Shown: positions 23,421-36,374, numbered from the stretch's first letter. The stretch is DNA of 64,000 nt from Paragonimus skrjabini miyazakii (GCA_014338405.1 JTDE01022195.1:65189-129188); one strand, 5' to 3'. A program made the numbers and translations. The notes: generated by a model from the letters alone, not told the origin.

Positions 23421-26400
23421 AATCGACAGTTATCTAGAGATTATCGCAAATGAATAACGATGCTAGAATTGTAGACTCGTGTATTCAATACACGGCACAC
23501 ATCACGCTCCACACTTGAGAGTGTACTTGCTAGAGTAGCTTGTTGACCGATTTGTCGAATAGTACAGACACTGAGAACGCCAGTGTGTTAGTTTTTGGAA
23601 ACAGTTGTCATTCTGGGGTACAGGGAGGATACAAAAATTGTGGATGAGAGTAAAAGAAGCTGACAGTTTATGATTACTGTCACTGTGGGGAAAACGATAA
23701 CTTTGGATTCCTCCTGATTGTTTGTGTCGCGGAAAGAAGTTTACCTAAGAAACTCTACCGCGAGTTTGTTTCAAAAATCTTGAGCTGCGATACAGTAAGA
23801 GGTACGGTGTTCTTGATGAGCCCGTACCCGGGACCGTTGGCTAACGGTCTGAATTATTCGGAATTGAAAGTGTTGTCTAGACCAAGGGCACAGTAAATAG
23901 AACACTGATGTCTGATTCTGATCACTGCTTAGTGCACTTGATGTATTCGAATCTACATCAGATTTCTGATTGATACCCGAAGGTCTTTGTGTCATGTAGG
24001 ATAATACACCGGAGGTCACGGCCAACCGTCGGATGATCAGAGTGTTCTTTTGTTTTACGGTACTCTTTCTAACACCCTTCTTTCTCAATAGGTTGATCAC
24101 GGTGCCACAGTTATGGGAGCATTTCTGTCGTATAATCATAGGATCGTGCCATATATCCTATGCAATCAATAATGTAACGTACATACTAACTTTTTCCTCA
24201 ACTGCTTTTCGTCTGACTGTCTTTCTTTTCCTTATGAAATGACAGTTTTACCTGGTAGGATCCAAGTCCTAGTGAGCAAGTCCTGCTAATTGATGCAATC
24301 ACGTCAAGTTGGCACAATAGGTCAATGAATATTGCAGATTGAAAAAGAATTACTTATGTAGGTGAAAGCAAAATTACAACTTCAATGGGGAATAGGAATC
24401 AAAAGATGAAGTAAACAAGTATTTTTACCTGATGAGAAACATATCATAACGTGAAAATCAATGGACTTTGGATTGGACATACACCGTAGTCCAAGACCTC
24501 AAGAGTCTATTTGGCATGTAGTAGCTGGGATTGACTCATCGTCATGCGAGCTTACAAGGCAATTGGCAATACTTTGCAGCCATTAACCGTAGTAGTAAGT
24601 AATACTTACGTGAACTTTTTGGGATTCGAACGGAGAATTACACCGATATCTGTCGAACATGATAAAGTTCCCGTTATTTTTCACATTCCATCGCTATAGA
24701 CTAGTACGTCTAATGATAACAGCGTTAGAAATAACCAGGCAATGATTGTCAGTCGATACCACTACGAATGAGAGAACGAAATCGAGTATCGGTATAAGAT
24801 AATGGTAGGGCTAGCTGTCAACTTGTGATCTGCATTTTTAGTCCAAGCTTATCTTTCTAATAACGAAAACTGAGTGTGTGATGGCGAATATTTCTGCTTT
24901 ACAAACTGTCTATTTAGAAGGCTTTGAGTGGAAAGTTACAAAAAATTAGTTTGACCGACCACGAGAATACTTTTGTGATCGCAAAGCAAGCCCCTAACTA
25001 GTACTGTTTTTGCAATAGGGTATGTATATGGTAGGAATCGAGCAGTGGTCAGCTATTTCTGACCCATATAGTGAGACAAAGCCTGATGACTACCCTTCAT
25101 CGCCAAGTCACAAATCATCCTATGCAGACCTGGATATTTGTCAGAACATTATACCACAGCACAACCAGAGGTTAGGCCAAAGAGAAGTAATGTTTACCCT
25201 AGTGAAACATGGTTATCGTAAGAAATTCCGCAAAAGCTGTTATAATAAGATTTTCACTTACTGAAAAAGGTGGAACTGCACAGACGTTTCTCCGTACAAA
25301 CTAGTGAAACCATGATCGACTATAAGGATATTGAGGCTATTTTTCTATCCTGTTGTATCCTGAAGACCTCTTACTAACTGGGAGAACCATTAACTGCATA
25401 TATAGAACTAACTGCTTATGCACCTGAAATATTCAACAAATCACACAAGAGCCCAAATTCGGTTTAAACGAACATCTAAGAAGGATCATGAGTTCATATA
25501 GAAATCAAACTGAATATGAAATCCTGTTCAGCGATTCCGCAATCGCTGGCCTCTCGCCTGACACATGCTATTCAGTTATTCTGGAAGATGTCTAAACAGC
25601 TTGTTATGCTGGCTAGGGCTATGCAGGAGCGTTTGTTCACGGAGACCATTGAAATTACAAAATCCAAATGCACCGTCAGTGGACTTAATAACTGAACTTT
25701 CTGGCACGGGATAGTCTACGGTGGATCCATCACTTTGACTTGCACTGGTGGCTGGTTGGATCGACCTTGTAAAGGGATCAAAGAATTGTGGATAAAGGTT
25801 GCAATTATCTCTTGTTCTTCTTCTCTAGTTTAATTGACTCTGTAGGTCTTATATCTGTGTCTGTTTGTATCGAATCCATTAATGTTTTTCCTCCAGGTGA
25901 GCTCATTTTTCCAGTTAGTAGTAACGGGCACATAGTAATGATGATTGTACATTAAACCTGCTACTCGTTAACTTCAAACTTACATAATAACTCACATCTT
26001 ACTCATCTCAAATACCCTCAGATTTGAAAATAGTTCACTAGGTTTGAAGCAACTTGTGAGTCAGAAGAGAAACGTCACCAACAAACACAATTTCCGAGTG
26101 CAGATGAGTGTGTACAAAACCTCTGAATTTTCACTCGGTCGTAATCATATTCAGATTGATCACATTGTCCATTTTGTTAACTCCAGTCGACAACCGTTTT
26201 CTCGGATTCACATGGTTGGTCTTATCTATCCTGTTGATAAAGATTGAAGTACTTGATTTTTCCTAGTTATCCAATTGCGAAAGCTGAGAACAAACGTTGC
26301 TTAAAATTTCTCATCACATTGATAATCTTTTTCCCATCTATCTCTTCTCTTCTTACTCTCATCTTTATTCAGCCAGTGAACTTTTGATTACATGGAATTA

Positions 26401-27514
26401 AGTAGAACTCTTGTGATAACGCAGACTATCAGAAATGTTGATGATAGTGATAGAACAATTTCTAAACGATCACCGCAGTTATTTATTTCATTCTGGAAGT
26501 AACAAGCAAAAAATCGTGTTGAAATGTTCATTTATAACCGACCATGATGTCGTGTGAATAATGTAGCAATTCGGTTGGCATTTCAATCGATCTTTGGTTC
26601 GATTATTTTCTATCTGTCCAATAAACAGTTTGTTTTTGGCAAATGTTTTGATGTCCCAAAGCTTGCTCATTGTGGAATTTGTCCCAAACACGAAGACAAC
26701 ACACATTTCACTATTTTAAACAGTTTGATAGGTGTTGCTTCATCGTCAACCACATTGAATTTGATCAGACCCGTTTGGAACTGTGTCGCCTGATATACTT
26801 TGCTCCTCCTGGTTAACCAAACGAACTACATAGTTCGTTGTACAACAAAAAGAATGAAAACCAGCCGAGGATAAGAAATTTTATTATTTAAAACTTAATG
26901 TCATAAGAAGAGATGTTGTGAACCAGTTACGTAATGTTGCTCTCTGGAATGTGCATCCGAAGGTAGGATAAATGAGCCAGTTTTACGTACTGGGATATTC
27001 ACCGAGCTTTGCGTTTGGGTTGCAAACATTTCATCATCAAATGTCGTGACATCATCAGTGCGTAAGTGTTTCAGGGTGTATGTTTGAACGTTTAAACCCT
27101 TGTAATCCATAGGTCAGGCTCGGCGAACGTCTCAATACGTAAATCTTCAACCTGAGCTACGAAAAAAATCAACACTGTTCCTAACTATCAAAAATGCGGC
27201 GGTTGACTGGCTCTGTCACAGTGTCACTTGTGAATGATGAACGAATGAATACGGATTTCTTTTACATCGTGATGGCCGAATTCTGTGGTTTGGTTACGAC
27301 CATGTTTTCGGTTATAGAACGTTCGTGATAGGTATTTATTCAACACGTTGGTGGCTGTTCGGATTTCTTGGTGTAGTGTTTTTGTTGTGCAAAGTTTGAT
27401 TACTTCACTGGGAAAATTTCAAATGGACTTTCACTTACACCTAAGAGACAGAGCAACATCAAAAGTTGTCACACCCACGTTCTTTCTCAATAAGTAATGC
27501 TTTAGTCTTTCAAA
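23421..27514. other. No gene recognised
   Basis: Includes open frames at 23771-24139 (minus), 24033-24242, 25022-25264 and 26554-26793 (plus) without recognisable motifs. The 25022 frame follows an acceptor-like TTTTTGCAATAG and could be an upstream exon of the plus-strand gene, but this is not supported further. An 8-bp hairpin ACGAACTA/TAGTTCGT lies at about 26820-26837. Confidence 0.45.
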
Positions 27515-27589
27515 TTGAACATCACTCACAATTGATCGCAGCTATCGTATTCCCATAGACTATCCAGTCGGCTCATCTCGAAAAAAAAA

Positions 27590-27634
27590 GCACTAGATTC
27601 GAGTTTCGCTCTCATTAGAGCTCGTCAGTAGTGC
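27590..27634 (-). ncRNA. Hammerhead ribozyme in SINE, near-consensus
   Basis: Minus-strand order: GCACTA (stem I), CTGACGA (core), GCTCT-AATG-AGAGC (stem II, five perfect pairs), GAA, ACTCGAAT (stem III, consensus ACTCGAGT in other copies), C17, TAGTGC (stem I, six perfect pairs). Every invariant core base is present. One mismatch (C-A) sits in the short stem III. By established hammerhead rules, cleavage would fall after C at 27596. This is the best ribozyme in the window and would be expected to self-cleave. Confidence 0.88.
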
Positions 27635-27642
27635 ATATCATC

Positions 27643-27708
27643 GCCACTGCCGGGACTTGAACCACGGACACGCTGGTCATGAGGCAACTGTGTTTACCAC
27701 TACGCCAT
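27643..27708 (-). promoter_or_regulatory. Internal pol III promoter of SINE (A and B boxes)
   Basis: Minus strand box A TGGCGTAGTGGT (27696-27707) and box B GGTTCAAGTCCC (27652-27663), spaced as in tRNA genes. The flanking sequence does not fold into a full cloverleaf with a matched acceptor stem, so this is a tRNA-derived head, not a tRNA gene. Confidence 0.8.
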
Positions 27709-27906
27709 TGACCTCACGTTAGGCACGACCGAATTATCATATGTGAACGCTCAACCACTTTCGCTGGTGAGTAATGATAAGGTTGCCCGATCGCCTCGAG
27801 AGGAGACACAGTTACTGTCTGTTAACTCTAATCGATGACCCCTCGACTAGGACTTCTCTCCAAGTTGAAATCACAGAAATCATTGATTTGTTGAGCGGTA
27901 TTTGAT

Positions 27907-28052
27907 TACTGATGAGTAGTAGGGGATTTTGATTTTCATATAGATTGAGCATCACCCACAATTGATCGCAGCTGTCGCATTCCCGTAGACTATCCAGTCG
28001 GCTCATCTCGAAAAAAAAGCACTAGATTCGAGTTTCGCTCTCATTAGAGCTT
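27907..28052 (-). mobile_element. 5'-truncated copy of hammerhead SINE
   Basis: Minus-oriented copy in tandem with the preceding SINE. It contains the complete 3' end (CCCCTACTACTCATCAGT) and stops at its 5' side inside hammerhead stem II, at the GCTCTAATGAGAGC segment. The plus-strand sequence TCGAAAAAAAAGCACTAGAT is almost identical to that of its neighbour, suggesting close subfamily relatedness. No pol III head. Confidence 0.8.
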
Positions 28053-28361
28053 CAGTTTTTGTTTATGTCTCTGACACATCAGTCGATAAGTTGAATCAGT
28101 GAATTGTTGATACCGTTCTGACCGCTTTTCAGTTATTGATCTGTGGGGCACAAACATTGTGAATGCGGATTTCAACACATATCGCATACAGTGCATATCG
28201 ATACCGCCTTAAATCCAATTCGATCTGTTACTGACTGCCCAATCAGTATTCATTGATTTCAGTTTTTGCGACGAACTGATTGTCTGATATCAGCACGTCT
28301 TTGTGTCTGTTGTAATGTGACATTTGCTTAACCGACTAATTCTACTCTGTATCCTTTCTAG

Positions 28362-28919
28362 CTAAAACAGTTGGAAGTTATCAGTAGTCCCGAAAGCATT
28401 CCTCCTCCGTGGATGACGAAGTTGCACAACACGAGGACATTCTGGCGTCAGTCATCAGAACGATCATGGAGCACTATTGGGACTCCAGATTCTGGACGGC
28501 ATCCAGACGATGAAATTCTACCCACACATGCTGAAGAAGATCTTAGTCTGAGTGTCGACCATCGAATTGATTCCGAACAGTCTTTATCCTCTGAGTGTAT
28601 GCAATTGGGACACCCAGCAACACATAGCCGTTCCGTATCTTCAGAACACGTTTCACAGCCGCGCCGTATCTCCCTGCTTATAGAAATACTGTCCGAACTG
28701 AATGTTCTTGCGGAGCAAGTACTCACGCACCACTCGGAAGATGTGTTTGACGATTCCGAATCGTCCAACATGTTCGATTACCCTCTGGTTTCAGATCGAT
28801 GTAAACAGATCTTATCTAAACTAAGTATGTTATGCGAGGATGGTGAAGAAGAGGAATTACCTGACTCGGATTTACCCACCACCGAGACTAGACTTTATAG
28901 CTCGCGAGTTCCTGTAGTG
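28362..28919 (+). CDS. Host gene exon, serine/acid-rich, internal
   Basis: Acceptor TATCCTTTCTAG precedes CTA AAA CAG; donor GTAGTG|GTAAGT follows. Exon of exactly 186 codons, phase 0 at both ends. The first half is rich in Ser, Glu, Asp and His and looks disordered ('SLSVDHRIDSEQSLSSEC'). A helical segment 'SLLIEILSELNVLAEQVL' (about residues 104-121) and a second one 'DRCKQILSKLSMLCEDGEEE' are separated by an acidic stretch 'HSEDVFDDSESSNMF'. No catalytic motif or known domain. Likely a linker and helical region of a larger cytoplasmic protein. Confidence 0.65.
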
Positions 28920-29149
28920 GTAAGTACGCATGCTTTTTTGGTTGGTCTTTTATTAAATGTTTCTAGAATTATGACAAGACTCTAACTTACGAACCTTGGT
29001 TTTTTTTTATAAAACTATTCTTGTTACATCCGACGGTGATTTTAGACTCTCTGTGGTCAATCTGCCGAACAACGGGATGATATTTGAAACAGGATAAGGC
29101 TTCCAGGTTATACAAATAACTACTGTTGAAATTCATTAGCAGCTATCTA

Positions 29150-29225
29150 GCTCGCGATATCAGAGTCTTAACGACAAACACCTGCCATTCACAAGTTCGC
29201 GGATTCGAGTTCCGGTTATGACGAT
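29150..29225 (+). repeat. Possible decayed tRNA-like SINE head
   Basis: A box-B-like GGATTCGAGTTCC at about 29203-29215 is preceded by TAGCTCGCGAT...GAGTC resembling a weak box A. The stems do not close. This may be a diverged head of a SINE family; low support. The flanks from 28986 to 32030 otherwise hold no supported gene (GC-richer stretch at 30730-31010 without motif). Confidence 0.3.
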
Positions 29226-32030
29226 CTCGTTCGTTTCGGTTCGGGCGGCCTGAGGGTAGCCAGTCCACATGTGATCTACTCTTTTGTCACATGTCTGATG
29301 TTTACGAAGATAGCAATTGTGAAAAGGTTTTCATATAAACCATGATTTGGAAATCGGCAGAGTTATGGGAATATTCATTTGCAAGATATAACGAGTAATG
29401 CGTAAGAATAGTTACTATGCCGTTTATGGGGATGTACGACAAACTGAGGTTTTTTGTAAAAACTGATGTGATTTAAGGCAAGTGAAAAAGTTTCATTCAG
29501 CCAGGTCAAGGGACGCTTTTTGTTTTTACAGCATAGTTATAAAACGTCACGTCAGAGTTTACTAATGGGACCCAGACACAGCAGCAGCACGTACCTCAGA
29601 CTCTATGACAAAACGGTTAGGTTCTGAACAGTCTTCCAGTGATTTGTGAGCAGCCAGGTGCTGTTGCCCCTTCTAGCCATAGCGCAGGGACGATGGGGCC
29701 GAACGACTTCACTGAAAATGCACATACACCCCCATCTTACGCACAGTCAGCCAATCTGGCTGTGGTTTCAACGTTGTGTCGCGCCCGTGCGCTCATCTGT
29801 CTCGGTTGGATGTCGTGCCCGTTGGGTAAGCCCTTTGGTGTGGACTCTGGATTTTGGCGCCCATTTCACAGTTTCGGGACGTACGGTTCCAGTGCCTTCT
29901 TTACTCCAAGCCTGTGTGGCTGTCACACACAGATCTGATATACTGGACTGGATTGGCGACTCCTCTATTGCAGTTCATCGTGCGATCCGCAATTTGCCCT
30001 GCCGTTTGCATTGGTATCACCTGGGTTCATCGTTTTGGCACAAGTCAACACATCTTCCTTAGCTATGAAGTAAGGGTCGCCAACTGTTTATTTGAATGCT
30101 GAATCCACCGTCAATGCAGTAGAAGGTGATAGGAATTTAGCTTAATGTTAGATTGAAACAGAGAAAACTGATAATACCGTCTGAAGTCTGGCGTCCCACC
30201 ATAGCCGTTCAGGTCACTTTAAGTAAACTGAGACATCTCATCGATCCAGTAAATTTCTTTAGTTTCTAATGAGTGTGCTAGCCTCTTCGATTCAACGCGA
30301 TGCAGTAAACAGCATAGTAAGCGGTTTACTTGATGTTCAGTGGCAGCAACAAACGAATACGTGTGCAATCCAAACGTGACCAACGTGTATCCAACTCGTC
30401 TACTTGTTATACGTTGGACCTTTCCATGCAACTAACAGTTGGCAAACTATTGGATTTTTATTGTCCGAACAGGCTATACCGGCTATGTGGCTGTAATAAT
30501 GCGGTATGTCCTGAGAAGCCTGTTGTTATGATAAGGTCTTCAGATCTCTTTTGTAAATCAATGGTGAATTGAGCAGCCTCTCTACGTTCAGACGTTAAGT
30601 AAAATGTCGAGACTCACAGATAGCTCCAAATCAAAGTTGTATAGTCTGAAAGAAACGTTTAAAATTCATAAGACGATATACTGATGTAGCGAATAGGTGT
30701 CCAGTAAAACACAATCTTTACTATCCAACTAGCTGGACGCCATGCTACGCGCTCGCTCGCGTTTATGAGTCACAATTCCGGTCCACAACACCCCCAGTTT
30801 CCGCTCACATGTCGTGTGCACTTCGGCCCGGTTTGTATGTGATCGGCGCCTTCTATCGGGTGGTTTTCCGCCTGCTATTCCTCGTCCGTTATTCGGATCT
30901 CGTTGAGCGATGGCTCGTCGAGTTGTCCATGTTGTCCTCGCTCCGCTTGCTGTAGGCTTATGGACATGCCTCCTCGTCGCGTTGACATATTTGGCCAAGT
31001 GTTGGAATATTCGCATTTCCGGTTTGATAATCCACCACACCCATAGCAGGCTTCACAGAGAAAATATCAGAGGAGCGATTAATCAAAATGGGCCCCATCA
31101 GATTAACTCAGAGGCAGGGTAGTTGTAGAGCTGTCATCATGGAGGAATTGTGGATGTGCACTGGATTAACTGAAAAAAGGCCAGATTAGACGAAGTGGAG
31201 AAGGGTAAAAGTCGAAATCTATTGAACGTGTTAGAAAACTCTAGAGCGGTGGTATTGGTTGGGTTGCTTTCATTCACTACGTCTGTTTGTTTATTCGATG
31301 CAGTGACTCCGTTGACTACGTTAAACGATTCTTTTCAAAAAGTTAGTTAGTTATTGGTCCGTAATCCGTAAGAGTTCATTCTCGATATTGACATAGATGT
31401 ACTGTAGTTGTCGAGTTGGTTACCATACTCATTTTTCGAAAGTATATGAAACGGTACATCTCTTTCAAGCATTGAGAAACTTTTCCATAAAGCAAGAACG
31501 CGTACGAAACTGGCTGAGCAGGTTAACCGGATCTTCAACACATTATCCTAGTATCATTAAGACAGCAAGATCCGATCTGAAAGGCTTCTCCTCACGATGC
31601 TTAATAAGGTTCCGGTGAACCTCGTGTGGTGGGACGAAAAGTGAATGGACAGTGGTACCAAGCTATCTACTCACATGTGTCGTTCACAACAGATTTCACC
31701 ACACTAGATCCGATATAGGTCTTGAAAACGTTTCTCCATTAAGTGACTGATAAATTCCAGTAAATTCGATTTCTCTGGTGCGTTAAAATAAATGTTATTG
31801 CAGTTGGAATATGATAACAATGACCGCCTGAAAACAGACAGCAAGAAGTGCGAGGATGAAAAGTTGTTTTGACTCTAGCAAATGACAGGTGATCTATATA
31901 GAGTGTGCAAATCGTGTGTTGCGAAAGGGCAGCAGTGTAAGGAACAAGACTTGCTTTCTACGTCTGACAACCATGCAAGTTAGAACACAATAAGTATGAA
32001 AACAGTAACCAGGGCGAGTAAGAAAGTCGG

Positions 32031-33060
32031 TCAACTGTGGTTATGTTTGGCTAGCAGTTCCGCAATCGTCGTTCCAAATTGCAAGCTTGATTGATTGATA
32101 ACATGTTTTGGACGGAAAATGATACATGATTGAACGACAATATAGGTTGTTTCAACTGTCGTTTTGAGTTTCCTTGTGATAACTTTGGCCGTAGTGTTTC
32201 CTTTGGAAAGGAGACTTGTAAATGCAAATTTCTTATTTACCAAAGGTAATTCAAGTTTAAACTCTACCCCCTTCATCGCCTTGTGAACAAAATGCACTGA
32301 GTAGCCATTCGGCGTGAACATTTCTGGCAGATAATCTAGGTCAGCTTGCAAAATGTCAGGGGTGCAAATTTCTAACGCTCTACCCGTCAGACATCGCTTG
32401 AGGTTTCGCTTTTGATTTAGCGGAACAAAACTGTCGAAATGAATGTATTGGCCACTCCAAGTGTGTTTCCTGTACAATTCGTTGGACTGAACGATCTTCT
32501 GTTCTTAACATGCCAACACACAAAAAAATTAATTTGGCCATAGTTTTCTGACTGTTTGGTGAATTTACTACTGTTAAAATCTGTCACAACTTTGTTAATG
32601 GTAGAATCTTCATTGAGGACACAAGAAGTATGATCGAAGTATCGTTTATAAAATGTGAACTGATCATTAGTTACACCCAGTTGGTTGGTCTCCACTTTGC
32701 TCATGAGTACGGTAGCCAATAGGGAGCCCATAGGCGAGCCCATTACCACTCCATCTCTCTCTGTCGTTAGATTGTATTGTTAAATAGAATTTGAATCTTA
32801 CTGTCGTAAAGTATCAGCAGTTCTCTTACCTCATTCTTTGGGGGTACCCACATGTTTACTGTTACGTTCTATCTGGTCGCATTGATAGTCAATGGTCACT
32901 TGTACAAGCAAGTTCGTAAATAGCGCAGCGACATCGAATTAGACATTGTTGGATTGTTTAGGTTCAAGGCTTGGATGAACTGAGACGTGTGCAGGAGACC
33001 ATGCTTTGCTAGGTCCAACCTGATAATACAGTACAGCTTGTCACCTTTGTCTACTCAACA
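32031..33060 (-). pseudogene. Penelope-like element reverse transcriptase relic
   Basis: Minus-strand pieces in several frames: 'FDVAALFTNLLVQVTIDY' (motif A, about 32940), 'VMGSPMGSLLATVLMSKVE' (32749 on), 'FTFYKRYFDHTSCV' (motif C with YADD changed to YFDH, catalytic Asp pair damaged), and the PLE thumb 'HTWSGQYIHFDSFVPLNQK' followed by 'AKVITRKLKTTVETTYIVV'. The two longest frames overlap at 32417-32477, showing a frameshift there. Diverged clearly from the PLE at 1-1466, so a different subfamily or older copy. The endonuclease expected after 32031 is not recognisable in 31340-32030. Confidence 0.83.
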
Positions 33061-34553
33061 TGGTACGTATAATTGTTACTTGTAATTGCACCGAACTCGA
33101 CTCTCATGGCTGACCCTGGAACACCGTGTGTATCACGTGGTAGATTATTAGTATGCAAACGCCGAGCTGCAACTCAGCTTTGTAATGCGAACAGAACAAC
33201 ACGAATGAAACATTGACTATTTGCAAAGTGCGATCAATGTTAATTCCAATCGTCTGTTATGTTCCTGTTTTGGGTCATTTTTCGGCCGATAGCCTAAATT
33301 ATTGGACAACCACTGTCTGCCAATTCTACACAGTCTTCCCGCAAAAATCGAACTTGATTATCAGCACTGGCTTACATTCACAAAGCGAGCGAACAAAGCA
33401 TTTTAGTGCATGATCCAATTAAAAGAAACGAGATCGTGCAACTGGCGTGCCAACCGATTTGCTTTCATATCACAATGACCTTGCCATTCGCGTGGATTGA
33501 AGTCTGTACGTGGTCCTCCGACTGATAGTCAATCTGGTATTTGGACAAACCCGTGTGGCAGACCAGACGCATCGGTAGGCGACACATCACCGCGCTACGA
33601 CATGTGCCTTTCCAGGTTGGACGACGAGTCGAACGTTGATCACGTGAGGCGGCTTTCATATAGTCGTATTTGCATTAACTCGCGCTTTGCACCCATCTGG
33701 TGTTAGTGAGTTGATTACGAAATCAATCAATATCTGAACCACGCTGAAAGCGTATTTTTGTGAGAAAAGCGTTCATTGAAGTGGTGGGCACTTCAAAGCG
33801 AGCAGCTTGAATGTAGCAAGTTGAACAGTCTTGTAACGAAAATAGATGCTCAGGACAGATTTCTACTACACTTCCAGTATTCCAGTAGTCGCAGGTTTCA
33901 CGGTTATAACGTTCTCTATTGACTAGGGCGGTTTGATCAGACGGAGCTTTATCACTGAGTTGAGACGTGTTTTCTGGAGGGAAGAAACGTTCTGAGAACT
34001 GATGAATCGGTTAATCTGAGGAAACTTGATCAGCCTTTGCCACTTAAGAATGGTTCGTTTATTTACTTGACAACAGTTTTGCACGAAGTGTATCATTTCT
34101 CTGGGACTGCGTGTTTACTTGTTAGGAAGGAGAAGAAAAGCGAATTCGTTCGTTCGTGGAGTATCTAAAAGAGGTGTTTTTATCCGAATGCCTTTGAAAG
34201 TATGAACACTTCACTACTTGATTGCTCGTGGCTATTGTTAAATGGTGCATCACAAACTTGAGACTGGTTATGGACAAATGTTTACATCTGAGAAGAATGA
34301 AGTCATTTGAAAGTAGATCTTATAGTAAGTTACTCTTTGATTTCCGTAAGTAGTGATGAATCACGCAGACACATGTGCACTGCCAACAATGATGTCACTC
34401 ACCTGTGTTGCGATCTTGTGAGTTATACCTCGAATTGCCTAGTGTTCCTCTTCTTGTCGATCTGAACGGGATAACCTGGTCCAGTTAAATCAACACGAGA
34501 AGTCGTATCATCAAAAAATGCGATGTTATTTTAGTCAATCTTACATGTTTCAG
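33061..34553. other. No gene recognised
   Basis: No supported feature; short frames without motifs. Confidence 0.5.
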
Positions 34554-34643
34554 CTGGTTACACTATCGATGGTGTCGCCAGCTGCAGCAACCAATACTGT
34601 TTTCCTTCGCACAAAACTCGACGTATTTCTCTTCAGTGCTTTG
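34554..34643 (+). CDS. Weak candidate exon
   Basis: A good acceptor (TTACATGTTTCAG) is followed by 30 open codons including 'TVFLRTKLDVFLFSAL', phase 0, before an in-frame GTTTGA. The only end consistent with the frame is the weak donor at GTTTGA, so the donor side is poor. It would fit in phase between exons 28362-28919 and 43517-43654. Could equally be chance. Confidence 0.25.
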
Positions 34644-35457
34644 GTTTGAATTTTCGGATCTTTGGTTAACCTACCTTCAGGGTATCTAGTAAAACACTAG
34701 CAATTATTTCGGTTCGAAGAGTATGAATAATCGATTGGATATTGGACGGTTTATGGAGAACATCTTTTCCGTGTAACCGGTCCGGTGAAATGAATAAGTG
34801 GACTGAATAGTTCGTATAAACAGGGACAAGAGAACGATTAAATATGAATGGCATATTTTTCACTCAGAGAATGACCTCATGTGCATTAGCATGCGAGGCG
34901 CCGATCGGGATAAAAATGAACTAAACCGCCGACCATTTGACACGTTTGAAAATTTGAATTAATATACAAGTGCGGCTTTAACACACGCAGTCAAACAGCG
35001 TGAACATCAAAACTATCACAATAGAATGAAGAAGTGTCCGATCTATTCTTACCTTCAGGAGGATTTTATTTACTGCGTGCTGAACTGGGCTATTGGTAAA
35101 CTTGGTAAACTTGATGGACAATAATTAATTTTTTCTCTGCTCCAACTTTGTCTCGTTCCACTACCTTACAAAACTGAAAATAATGTATCTATCAATTTAT
35201 ATTTCTTTCTTAAAGCACTAAACTCAAAATCGTAGATCTTTAATATAAGGACTACAGGCCCGCATGATCATTTTCAGGTGTGGGTGGATTATGAGGATGA
35301 ACATAATTGGAAGCACTTCAAAATGGAAGATCCCACAGATTCTGCCTAAACTATTCGGAGTTATTTGTGCCCTTTCAGCCAAGGCTGTATAATTTGTGAG
35401 CGGACTCAAACTGTTTGCCACATAAATCCTGTTCACATACTTGCATGAATAGTTACT

Positions 35458-35479
35458 GTTAGGAGACGCATCTCCTAAC
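35458..35479. repeat. Perfect 9-bp hairpin
   Basis: GTTAGGAGA and TCTCCTAAC are separated by CGCA. No flanking gene explains it; no T-run follows. The remainder of 34650-36130 has no supported feature. Confidence 0.4.
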
Positions 35480-36134
35480 GAAGCAGCAAAGGTGATCGAT
35501 CCGGCTTCGAGTTCATTGATATGTTTTAACTCACTCAGTCCATTAAGCTCAATTAGATTGCAGCTGCGCGATCGAACGCATGTACATTATGTGAACTGTT
35601 CTCACGTGTGCACTTTTTAATGCCCCTCTGTAAAGTGATTCGTTCTCCGTTGGACCTATAAATGTAGAGCCTCTGTGGCCTAATGGACTCACCTCGTTTT
35701 TTCTTCCAATAAACGCGGTTCCGCACCCATTCTTCTTCTCGGTTCTAGGGACAAACGATTGAGCCCGTATTAAGGGACGATCCAATATTTACATGGCGGG
35801 AATGATGGTGAATGTACGTCGAAATTGAACTGCAAGTTATTTTCTGTGGACCACCGCCTTAAACAGCCCAACTTGTTCTGTACATTCTTGCACAAAATGA
35901 TGGACAGGGTGATTTTCCACATTCAGGTAACGTAGGACATACAGTACAGTGCACACCATGGTAGTCCAAACAATTAGTCAAGGACCGTGTACACCGATTA
36001 GCCAGCTCAGACCTGATATTAAAAGGGAAATGCCTTTGAAAATTGACTCGCTGCACCTTTATGTGTGTGCACACGGTTCGCGATTGGGTCGACTGGGTTG
36101 CAGTGTCATTGAGAGAGTGGTTAATTACGGAAGA

Positions 36135-36215
36135 AAAACAACATATGGCCAGATGCTAACAGTTCATTTACTAATTTCAATTGCGAACGTAAAACATTAG
36201 ATTATCTAAAGTATG
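36135..36215 (-). ncRNA. Degenerate PLE-type hammerhead arm, solitary
   Basis: The plus strand contains GCGAACGTAAAACATT and ATGCGGGTAAC with a diverged centre, matching the outer flank and arm of locus A (CACGAACGTAAAACATT ... ATGCGGATAGC). On the minus strand the core is TTGAAAT instead of CTGAAGA, so it is inactive. No endonuclease remnant is visible next to it; a solo arm. Confidence 0.5.
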
Positions 36216-36374
36216 CGGGTAACTTGGTTGTTCTTAACCGTCCAACCGAATAAAGGAAAATCTTACGTAGTCTAGGCGCACTCATAGGCTGTGTATTAGT
36301 TTAATCAGGAAGTATGAAATCAATTTGTAGTTGCTCTGAATAGAGCATTCCTTGTTCACTGGGAAGGTGTGGGT

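Larger units (their letters stand above)
27515..27870 (-). mobile_element. tRNA-headed SINE with hammerhead ribozyme
   Basis: Read on the minus strand: a 5' flank, a tRNA-like pol III promoter (27643-27708), a 45-nt hammerhead (27634-27590), then a 3' region with TTTTTCGAGATGAGCCGACT, GACTATCC/GTCTATGGGAAT, CTGCGATCAATTG and ending near GATGTTCAAT. The order of pol III promoter then hammerhead parallels the schistosome Sm-alpha SINE-like repeats. Other copies in the window: 2866, 8236, 8319, 18150, 27907, 47110 and 53740. Confidence 0.82.

Noticed and set aside
24427..24450. CTGATGAGAAAC resembling a hammerhead core
   Set aside because: GAAA follows the core directly with no stem II and no complementary stem I.
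28448..28771. Minus-strand frame opposite the 28.4 kb exon
   Set aside because: Plus strand has matching acceptor, donor and phase; the minus frame has none.
29639..30062. Two overlapping open frames of 99 and 138 codons
   Set aside because: No motif, no splice support, and two equally open frames suggest a stretch poor in stops rather than coding sequence.
30729..31040. Basic open frame on minus strand resembling a LINE ORF1
   Set aside because: GC-richer sequence with Arg-rich translation but no RRM, zinc-knuckle or coiled-coil pattern; not supportable.
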